From the NCBI GenBank assembly GCA_035534855.1, contig DATLRD010000090.1:4310-68309 (forward strand): DNA of 64,000 nucleotides. The letters run 5' to 3'. Numbering within the stretch: the first letter of the stretch is position 1; the number at the start of each line of letters is the position of its first letter. Shown one piece after another: positions 57,703 to 64,000 of this stretch. A program made the position numbers and the translations under genes. The notes under the pieces were generated by a model. It did not search any database. It saw nothing but the letters and a program-made list of their open reading frames with translations, and was not told where the DNA came from. The DNA is from DATARH01 sp035534855 (lineage in GTDB: Bacteria; Pseudomonadota; Alphaproteobacteria; ATCC43930; CGMCC-115725).

Positions 57703-58857
57703 GTGGGCCCGGCAGGCGCCCAATATCTCGCGGCGATGAACAACCCCAATGCGGTGTCGGGGTTGCTTAAACACGCCGACACGCCCGCCGCAGCCCGGGC
57801 GGTGGCGCAGCAATTCGGCGCACTGTTGCTGCAAGGGCTGCTGCAGCAGAATGACGGGTCGGGCATTCCGGTGGCCGATGGGGTCGGCGCCGGCGTGGTG
57901 AATTCGTTGTTTGCCAGCACGATGGGCAAGGTCGCGATGTCGGGCGAAAAGCTCGGTCTGGCCGATCTGATGCTGCGTTCGATCGAGCAGAAGCAGGCCG
58001 AGCAGGCGCACGGCCTGACGGCCGGCGCGGCAAACGGCACGGGCGCCGCAGCAGGCGGCACAAGCGCCGCCGCCGCCGCCCGCGGGCCCGGCAACGGGTT
58101 TCCGCTCTCGGCCTATTGGGCGGCCAACGGCATGCGTCCGCTCGCCGCTGGTCCCGGTGCTGCCGCACCCGCCGCCACGACCTCGCATTCCGCCGCGCCG
58201 GTGACCGCCGCCGGGATCCCGCTGTCGCGGTATATGAAGGCCGCGGCGTTCGTGCTGCCGCCGGCCAATGCTGCGGCGCCGGCGGCGGGTTTGCCGCCGA
58301 CGCCAGCCGCCCTGCCGCCGGCGGGCGGCGACGGGGCCGGTGCCGCGCGCGAGGGCGGCACGGCGGCGTTCGCCGCCGAGCTGGCGCCGCTGCTGCAGCA
58401 GGCGGCGCAGCAGCTTGGGGTGTCGCCGCGCATTCTGCTGGCGCAGACCGCGATCGAGACCGGCTGGGGCCGTTCGGTGGTCGGCAACAACCTGTTTGGG
58501 ATCAAGGCCGGCTCGTCATGGACCGGGGCGCGGGTGTCGAGCGCGACCCACGAATATGAAAACGGCCAGATGGTGCCGATCGTCGACTCGTTCCGCGCCT
58601 ATCCGAGCCTCGCTGCGTCGGTACAGGATTTCGTCTCGCTGGTTTCCAGCAGTCCGCGCTACCGCGCTGCGCTGGGCAAGGGCGAGGACGCTGCCGGTTA
58701 CGCCCAGGCCCTGATGTCCGGCGGCTGGGCCACCGATATCGATTATGTGCGCAAGCTCGAAGCGGTCGCCGGTGGCGCCCGCGCCCGCGCGCCCTTTGCG
58801 CAACCCGGGCCGCCGGTGGTGCTGCGGCCGGCCAGTTTCGCCGCCATCCCGCTGTAG
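57703..58857 (+). CDS. flgJ: flagellar rod-capping muramidase FlgJ
   Basis: FlgJ caps the growing rod and opens peptidoglycan. This 384-aa form has both domains: the N-terminal rod-binding part (ARAVAQQFGALLLQGLLQQN, about 30-95) and a C-terminal glucosaminidase-type muramidase (about 222-360), with Glu252 in QTAIETGWGRSVVGNNLFGIKAG as the likely catalytic residue. An Ala/Pro/Gly linker (about 105-220) joins them. Many alphaproteobacterial FlgJ proteins lack the muramidase domain. GTG 57703 lies 1 bp after flgI. Confidence 0.94.
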   Translation: MGPAGAQYLAAMNNPNAVSGLLKHADTPAAARAVAQQFGALLLQGLLQQNDGSGIPVADGVGAGVVNSLFASTMGKVAMSGEKLGLADLMLRSIEQKQAEQAHGLTAGAANGTGAAAGGTSAAAAARGPGNGFPLSAYWAANGMRPLAAGPGAAAPAATTSHSAAPVTAAGIPLSRYMKAAAFVLPPANAAAPAAGLPPTPAALPPAGGDGAGAAREGGTAAFAAELAPLLQQAAQQLGVSPRILLAQTAIETGWGRSVVGNNLFGIKAGSSWTGARVSSATHEYENGQMVPIVDSFRAYPSLAASVQDFVSLVSSSPRYRAALGKGEDAAGYAQALMSGGWATDIDYVRKLEAVAGGARARAPFAQPGPPVVLRPASFAAIPL

Positions 58858-58862
58858 CGCCG

Positions 58863-59240
58863 ATGACCGCGCCCGAAACCGATCTGATGATCCGGGAGGC
58901 CCGCGCGGCCCGGCGTCTCGGCCGGTTGTTCCGGGCCGAGCGGGCCGGAGGTTACGATCGCCGGCCGGCAGAGACCGTGTGGCGGCTGGTCGCGCGGCGC
59001 GGCGACCTGCTCGCCGAGCTGGCGCAACTCGAGCGACGCCGCCGGGCGCTGGGGCTGCAGCCGTCGCCGGAACTTGCCGCCGCGCTCCGCGACCTGGCGC
59101 ACGAGACGGCGTGGTCGCGCGGCCGCGCCGAGGCGCTGGCCGCGGCCCTCGCCGACGAGATCGCGGCGCGCCGCCACCTGGGCGAGGCCAGCGGGCTGCG
59201 CGGCGTCGGCGGCGCTGGCCGCCTGTTGGGACAAGGCTGA
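58863..59240 (+). CDS. FlgN-like helical protein upstream of flgK
   Basis: This 125-aa protein is rich in Arg, Ala, Leu and Glu and predicted helical throughout. ETVWRLVARRGDLLAELAQLERRRRALG and the position right before flgK resemble FlgN, the FlgK/FlgL chaperone. Sequence similarity to the gene at 50211 is weak, so one may serve a different partner. It lies 5 bp after flgJ and 1 bp before flgK. It could also be a lineage-specific accessory protein. Confidence 0.6.
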   Translation: MTAPETDLMIREARAARRLGRLFRAERAGGYDRRPAETVWRLVARRGDLLAELAQLERRRRALGLQPSPELAAALRDLAHETAWSRGRAEALAAALADEIAARRHLGEASGLRGVGGAGRLLGQG

Positions 59241-59241
59241 G

Positions 59242-61191
59242 ATGACCGGCCTGACCCAGCTGCTGTACACGGGCGCCAGCGGCGTGATGGCCGCGACCGA
59301 GGCGATGCAGACCGTCTCGAACAACACCGCCAACGTCAACACGCCCGGCTACAACGTCCAATCGGTCAACCAGGTCCAGATCCCGGGGCAACCTGGCGTC
59401 CCCGGCTCGGGCGTGCAGGTCACGTCGATCCAGCGCTCGTTTCAGCAATTCGTCTACCAGCAGCTCGTCGCCGCCGGGTCTGCCAGCCAGGCGGCGCAGG
59501 TCAACCAGACCAGCGCGCAGACCCTGTCGGCGCTGTTTCCGGTTGCGTCGGGCGGGGCCAACGGGCTTGGCGCCACGCTCAACAGCTTTTTCGCGGCGGT
59601 CAACACCGTCGCGCAGGACCCGACCAGCCAGCCCAACCGGCAATTGTTTCTCAACAACGCCCAGTCGCTGGCCTCGAATTTCAACTCTCTCGGCTCCCAG
59701 CTGGCGACCAATCTGACCGACCTGAACAACCAGATGACCCAGGCGGTGCAGCAGATCAACACGCTGGCCCAGCAGATCGCCAGCGACAACGCGGTGATCG
59801 GCGCGCAATCCACCGGCGCGGCCGGCGCGCCCAACAGCCTGCTCGATCAGCGCGACTATCTGGTGCAGCAGCTGGGCCAGCAGCTCGGGCTAACGCTGAT
59901 TCCTCAGAGCAACGGCACCGTTGACGTCTACACCGCGAGCGGCGACGCGCTGGTTAACGGCTCCTCGGCCTACCATCTCTCGACATCCCCGGGGGCGTAT
60001 GGCTCCGGCGCCGTATCGATAATCTATGGTCCGAACGGCCAGGACATGACCGCAGCGCTGACCGGCGGCACGATCGGCGGGTTGCTGACCGCCCGCAGCC
60101 AGCTGATCAGCGCCCAGGATTCGGTCGGCGCGCTGGCGGTATCGCTGGCCGACGCGATCAACACGCAGCAGACGCTGGGTCTCGACCAGAACGGCAGCTT
60201 GGGAACGGCGCTGTTTGCCACTGCCGGCCCGATGGCGCTGCCCGATCAGGCGAACACCGGCAGCGCCGCGCTCAGCGCCAAGATCACCAGCCCCAACGCG
60301 TTTACCCCCGGCGAGTTCATCATCACCAATACGGCAAGCGGGTTCGAGGCGGTCAACACGACCAGCGGCCAGGCGACCGCGCTCGGCAGCGGCCCGATTT
60401 TGAACCTCGACGGGATGACCATCACCGTGACCGGCAGCGCCGCGGTCGGCGACAGCTTTCTGCTGCAGCCGACGACCCAGGCGGCCGCCGCGCTGCGGGT
60501 CGTCACCAGCACCCCGGCAGCGATCGCTGCCGCCTCGCCCTATGTCGCGACCGCCGCCGACACCAATGCAGGCAACGTTACCGCGGCCGCCGGCAGCCCG
60601 ACGCTGAGCAGCGCCCTGCCGGCCGGCACGACGGTGATCCCGGCCGCGCAATTCGGCCAGAACCTGTCGATCCAGTTCACCTCGGCCAACAGCTTCAACG
60701 TGCTGTCGAGCAGCAACGCGGTGCTTGCATCGGGCAGCTTCAACCCGGCGACCGGTGCGGAGATCGCGATCGCCTACCCCGCATCGGCGCCGGCGGGCGA
60801 GGTTGCTACCGTCACGCTGTCGCCCGGCAGTGCCGCCGCCGGCGACACCTTCTCGCTGACTCCGGGCGGGATCGGCAGCAACGGCAACATGGTGGCGATG
60901 GCAAGCCTGGCAAGCCAGAACCTGCTCTCCGGGCAGACGCTGTCGAGCGTCTATGCCGGGCTGGTCGGCGTGGTCGGCAGCAACGGCCAGGCCGCGTCGG
61001 TCGCATCCCAGGCGGCGCAAGGCGTGCTGTCGCAGGCGCAGACGGTCCAGCAATCGGTCTCGGGGGTCAATCTCGACGAGGAGGCGGCCCATCTGGTCAG
61101 CTTCGAACAGGCCTATCAGGCCGCCGCCACGGTCATCGGCACGGCGCAGACGCTGTTTGCCAGTCTGCTGACCGCGGTCCAGATGGGTTAG
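59242..61191 (+). CDS. flgK: flagellar hook-associated protein FlgK (HAP1)
   Basis: FlgK is the first hook-filament junction protein. The protein is 649 aa. The rod-type N-terminus (YTGASGVMAATEAMQTVSNNTANVNTPGYN) and the C-terminal motif (SGVNLDEEAAHLVSFEQAYQAAATVIGTAQTLFASLLTAV) are intact. SLLDQRDYLVQQLGQQLGL is the conserved central part. The Ala/Gly/Thr/Ser-rich middle is variable surface. It starts 1 bp after the FlgN-like gene. Confidence 0.97.
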   Translation: MTGLTQLLYTGASGVMAATEAMQTVSNNTANVNTPGYNVQSVNQVQIPGQPGVPGSGVQVTSIQRSFQQFVYQQLVAAGSASQAAQVNQTSAQTLSALFPVASGGANGLGATLNSFFAAVNTVAQDPTSQPNRQLFLNNAQSLASNFNSLGSQLATNLTDLNNQMTQAVQQINTLAQQIASDNAVIGAQSTGAAGAPNSLLDQRDYLVQQLGQQLGLTLIPQSNGTVDVYTASGDALVNGSSAYHLSTSPGAYGSGAVSIIYGPNGQDMTAALTGGTIGGLLTARSQLISAQDSVGALAVSLADAINTQQTLGLDQNGSLGTALFATAGPMALPDQANTGSAALSAKITSPNAFTPGEFIITNTASGFEAVNTTSGQATALGSGPILNLDGMTITVTGSAAVGDSFLLQPTTQAAAALRVVTSTPAAIAAASPYVATAADTNAGNVTAAAGSPTLSSALPAGTTVIPAAQFGQNLSIQFTSANSFNVLSSSNAVLASGSFNPATGAEIAIAYPASAPAGEVATVTLSPGSAAAGDTFSLTPGGIGSNGNMVAMASLASQNLLSGQTLSSVYAGLVGVVGSNGQAASVASQAAQGVLSQAQTVQQSVSGVNLDEEAAHLVSFEQAYQAAATVIGTAQTLFASLLTAVQMG

Positions 61192-61203
61192 CGCGAGGGC
61201 GTC

Positions 61204-62463
61204 ATGCGCATCAGCACAAACGAGTTTCTGCTCGCCGCGACCAACGACATGCTGGCCCAGCAGAGCAACGTCAACCAGCTCAATCGCGAGATCGCGACCG
61301 GCGAGACGATGCTCAGCGCCACCGCCGACCCGTCGGGCGCCAGCCAGGCGATCGGCGACGCCTCGACGATCGCCCGCTTCAACTACGATACGAGCAATGC
61401 ACAGGCCGCGACCCAGTCGCTGCAAAACGGCGTCAGCGTGCTGACGCAGGTCGGTACGGTGCTTGCCCAACTGCTGCAGACCGCGGAGCAGGCGGCAAAC
61501 GGCACGATCGCACCCGGTGAGCGCCAGTCGCTCGCGGCCGAGGCCCAGGGCGCGCTGCAGCAGCTTTTGCAGCTCGCCAATTCGCAGACGGCCGGCGGCA
61601 ACTACCTGTTCAGCGGCAGCAAGGTTGCCACGGTGCCGTATTCGGCGCTGCCCAACGGGCAGGTCCTGTACAACGGCGACGCCAGCACCAACGTCATTGA
61701 GATCGCGCCGTCGCTTTCGGTGCTGTCGAGCCTGTCGGGCAGCGGCATCTTCACCGGCATTCCGGCCGGCGCCCAGGGCCTCGCGGTGACCGCTGCCAGC
61801 AGCAATAGCGGCGGGGCCTATGCAGTGGCCGAGAGCATCGTCAACGGCAGCCAGTTTTCCGCCGCGCAGCTGGCCGGCACCCAATACGCAATCAGTTTTG
61901 CCGCGGGGCCGAACGGCAGTCTCACTTATGCCGTCGCGAGCGGCACCGGCAGCCCGGGAAGCGCCGGCTTCACGGCGACGAGCGGCGTGGTCGCCTCGGG
62001 CAGCTTTACTGGCGGTTCGGACCTGGTGTTCGGCGGTGTCGACATTCGCATCAACGGCACCCCCGCGGCCGGCGACACGTTCAACGTGCAGACCAATGCC
62101 ACGACCAGCATGTTTCAGAACGTGCAGAACCTCGTGTCGACGCTGCAAAGCAACCCGGCCGGAAGTGCCGCCAACGCGCAATACCAGCAGCAGATCCAAA
62201 ACGTCCTCGCCAATCTTGGCGCGGCGCAGAACAGCACGTTGTCGGCCCAGGCCACGCTTGGCTCGAACCTCAGCGAGATCAGCGCGGTGAAGGGGGAGGT
62301 CACGAACCTTTACACCAACGCCCAGACCGATCTGAGCAACCTGCAATCGGCTAACCTGCCGCAGGTGATGGCCAATTACAGCGAAAGCCTCACCGCGCTG
62401 CAGGCGGCGCAGCTGGCGTTTGCAAAAGTGCAGAACCTGACGCTGTTCAGTTTCATTCATTAG
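61204..62463 (+). CDS. flgL: flagellar hook-associated protein FlgL (HAP3)
   Basis: FlgL is the second junction protein, related to flagellin. The protein is 419 aa. The N-terminus (MRISTNEFLLAATNDMLAQQSNVNQLNREIATGETMLSATADPSGASQAI) and the C-terminus (TLGSNLSEISAVKGEVTNLYTNAQTDLSNLQSANLPQVMANYSESLTALQAAQLAFAKVQNLTLFSFI) have the heptad helices of the flagellin fold. It is longer than most FlgL proteins because of a Gly/Ser/Ala-rich middle. It starts 12 bp after flgK and ends the flagellar run. Confidence 0.95.
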   Translation: MRISTNEFLLAATNDMLAQQSNVNQLNREIATGETMLSATADPSGASQAIGDASTIARFNYDTSNAQAATQSLQNGVSVLTQVGTVLAQLLQTAEQAANGTIAPGERQSLAAEAQGALQQLLQLANSQTAGGNYLFSGSKVATVPYSALPNGQVLYNGDASTNVIEIAPSLSVLSSLSGSGIFTGIPAGAQGLAVTAASSNSGGAYAVAESIVNGSQFSAAQLAGTQYAISFAAGPNGSLTYAVASGTGSPGSAGFTATSGVVASGSFTGGSDLVFGGVDIRINGTPAAGDTFNVQTNATTSMFQNVQNLVSTLQSNPAGSAANAQYQQQIQNVLANLGAAQNSTLSAQATLGSNLSEISAVKGEVTNLYTNAQTDLSNLQSANLPQVMANYSESLTALQAAQLAFAKVQNLTLFSFIH

Positions 62464-62508
62464 CGGCGGCGACAGTCTGCCGGCTGGCGGGGATCGCTGT
62501 ACGAAAAG

Positions 62509-62537
62509 TTGACGAAAAACGGAAATACCGATAGACG
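62509..62537 (+). promoter_or_regulatory. possible promoter of the sulfotransferase gene
   Basis: TTGACG (62509-62514) and TAGACG (62532-62537) lie 17 bp apart. ACCGATAG at 62526-62533 also resembles the sigma-28 -10, but no -35 at the right distance is seen. TTGACGAAAAACGG is nearly the same as TTGACGTAAAACGG before fliL (46338). Confidence 0.33.
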
Positions 62538-62622
62538 TTTCAGCCGGGTCTGTCGGCGCCGATCCGCTCCCCCAGCAGGCGGAAATTGGGCCAGGCCGCA
62601 GGGCGGTCGGGAAGAGGGCAGG

Positions 62623-64000
62623 ATGGATGAAACCGCGCTCGTCAACAGGCCGGCAGACGACGATAGGCCGGCAGACGAAAACGAGATAGCCCGTCTGGTC
62701 ACGCTCGGCGGCGCGGCGGCGACGCTGGCCGGATCGACCGCGATCCTGGTGCTCGGCATGCACCGCAGCGGCACCTCGGCGCTGACCGGGATGCTGCATC
62801 ACCTCGGGGTCGGGCTCGGCGCCCACCTGATGCCGGCAACGAACGACAACCCGCGCGGCTATTGGGAACACGCCGAGATCGTCGACGTGCATCAATCGTT
62901 GATGGCCGGCTATGGCTTTGCCTGGGACGATTTGCGGCCGCTGCCCGCGGCGCTGCTCGGCGACGGGCCGGCGACGAAGCGGCTGGAAGCCATCCTGCAG
63001 CGCGAATTTGCCGATGCGCCGCTGTGGGGGGTCAAGGACCCGCGGCTGTGCCGGCTGCTGCCGCTGTGGTTGCCGGTGCTGTCGCGGCTCGGCGTCACGC
63101 CGCGCTTTGTCCTCGCCTTGCGCCACCCGATCGAGGTTGCGGCCTCGCTGCGGGCGCGCGACGGGATCAATGTGCAATGCGCCGCGCTGTTATGGCTGCG
63201 GCATGTGCTCGAAGCCGAGCGCGCGACGCGCGGCGCCGCGCGGACGATCGTGCATTACGAGGCGCTGGTTGGTGCCGCGGGCTGGCACAGCGTGGCGGCC
63301 CGGATGGCGGCCGATCTCGGCCAGTCGTGGCCGGCGGGGGTGGCGTCCGCGGCGGCGATCGACGCCTTTCTGGCACCCGAGTTGCGGCACAACCGTGCTG
63401 GCGTCGCCGACAGCCACACGGCATCCGGCCTTGGTGGGTGGCTGGGTACGGTCTACGCGGCGTTCTGCGCCGCCGACCCGGCGCTCCCCGACATCTGCGA
63501 CCGGGTCCAGGGCGAGCTTGACCGCGCCGGCGAGCTGTTCCTGCCGATTGTCGGCGACATGGCCGGCGGCCTCGCCGAGCAGCGCGCGCAGCGCCAGGTG
63601 CAGGATCGCACGGTCGCCGACCTGACCCAGCGGCTGGCGCGCGCCCAGCATGAGGCGGGCGAGCTGCGCGATCTCGCCGCGCGCGCCGAGGCAGAGGCGA
63701 AGGCGCGGAAGCATTGGATCGGCGCGGTGGCCCCCGATGGCAGCAAGCTGCCGGAGCCGCTGGCGGTCGAGGACGCCTATCCGCAATGGATTGCTGCCCG
63801 CACCGCGACCGCCGTCGCCCGCGCCGACTGGGTGGCGGAGCGGATCGCCCAATGGCCGCACGTTCCATCGCTGGCGCTCGGGATGTCCGTGCCGGAGGGC
63901 AACGAGGCCGCGGTGGCGCTGACCCTGGGCTCGCTGCTCGGGCAGATCGCCGGCACCTGGACCGTGCAGGTCGCGGCCAAGGGCGACATGCCGCCGCCGC
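62623..64000 (+). CDS. sulfotransferase-like protein, partial at the window end
   Basis: The frame from ATG 62623 is open for 459 codons to the window edge, so the C-terminus is missing. The N-terminal part is a PAPS-dependent sulfotransferase fold: LGMHRSGTSALTGMLHHLG (residues 44-62) is the 5'-phosphosulfate loop, and RHPIEVAASLRARDG (167-181) has the 3'-phosphate motif. A coiled coil follows (about 305-360). The last part (PSLALGMSVPEGNEAAVALTLGSLLGQIAGTW) resembles the start of a GT2 glycosyltransferase domain, so the protein may be a fusion. AGAGGGCAGG precedes the ATG. Its place after flgL makes modification of flagellin or a surface glycan possible, but unproven. Confidence 0.8.
   Translation, partial: MDETALVNRPADDDRPADENEIARLVTLGGAAATLAGSTAILVLGMHRSGTSALTGMLHHLGVGLGAHLMPATNDNPRGYWEHAEIVDVHQSLMAGYGFAWDDLRPLPAALLGDGPATKRLEAILQREFADAPLWGVKDPRLCRLLPLWLPVLSRLGVTPRFVLALRHPIEVAASLRARDGINVQCAALLWLRHVLEAERATRGAARTIVHYEALVGAAGWHSVAARMAADLGQSWPAGVASAAAIDAFLAPELRHNRAGVADSHTASGLGGWLGTVYAAFCAADPALPDICDRVQGELDRAGELFLPIVGDMAGGLAEQRAQRQVQDRTVADLTQRLARAQHEAGELRDLAARAEAEAKARKHWIGAVAPDGSKLPEPLAVEDAYPQWIAARTATAVARADWVAERIAQWPHVPSLALGMSVPEGNEAAVALTLGSLLGQIAGTWTVQVAAKGDMPPP

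Noticed and set aside
59890..63177. 1095-codon minus-strand frame antisense to flgK, flgL and the sulfotransferase start
   Set aside because: Very long but Arg/Ala/Gly/His-rich without any motif, and opposed by three well-supported genes; long antisense frames are expected at this GC content.

Overview
The window is a high-GC bacterial chromosome segment, most likely from an alphaproteobacterium of the Rhodospirillales type. The evidence is gene content only: a small SRP RNA followed by dnaX-ybaB-recR, the aerobic cobaltochelatase genes cobS/cobT, a DivK-type regulator, a CIRCE-controlled groESL operon, a Flp-type pilin, and a flagellar cluster that carries its own sigma-28 gene. No species can be named. 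I see no tRNA, IS element, phage gene or CRISPR array.

Bases 1-11,000 are housekeeping: ffs RNA, dnaX-ybaB-recR, convergent cobT-cobS and a J-domain gene, a GNAT acetyltransferase, groESL with CIRCE, promoter and terminator, a protease-like protein whose catalytic triad is gone, and mepA. Bases 11,000-31,250 are mixed metabolism and envelope: divK, a zeta-type GST, a lipoprotein S41 protease, an MBL-fold protein, a MetX-family hydrolase, a lipoprotein with a repeat-expanded signal peptide, argE-folE-apaG, an LLM-type oxidoreductase, an AT-rich island with an orphan Flp pilin, a YajR-like MFS transporter, an Atm1-type ABC exporter, meaB, a branched-chain amino acid ABC transporter with fused LivM-LivG, and a CheW-domain protein.

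Bases 31,690-62,463 hold an almost gapless flagellar regulon on the plus strand. The first block is PilZ-like, fliE-F-G-K-M-N-Q, flhA, fliA, motA, motB, an unknown membrane protein, fliH-I-J-L-O-P-Q-R and flhB. A short divergent flgN-flgA pair follows, then flgB-C-D-E-F-G-H-I-J, a FlgN-like gene, flgK and flgL. This gives the C-ring, export gate, export ATPase, stator, rod, rings, hook and hook-filament junction; flagellin, cap and most chemotaxis genes lie elsewhere. Many neighbours overlap by 4-32 bp, which points to translational coupling. The window ends inside a sulfotransferase-like gene that is open to the last base and may run into a glycosyltransferase domain.

The points most worth a second look are: two different fliQ genes in one cluster; a FliM with no N-terminal CheY-binding motif; an FlhB with NPQH in place of NPTH; recR and argE with no ATG, GTG or TTG start; three hairpin-forming 30-bp repeats inside a lipoprotein signal peptide; the AT-rich island around the orphan Flp pilin; and the sulfotransferase gene next to the flagellar cluster.
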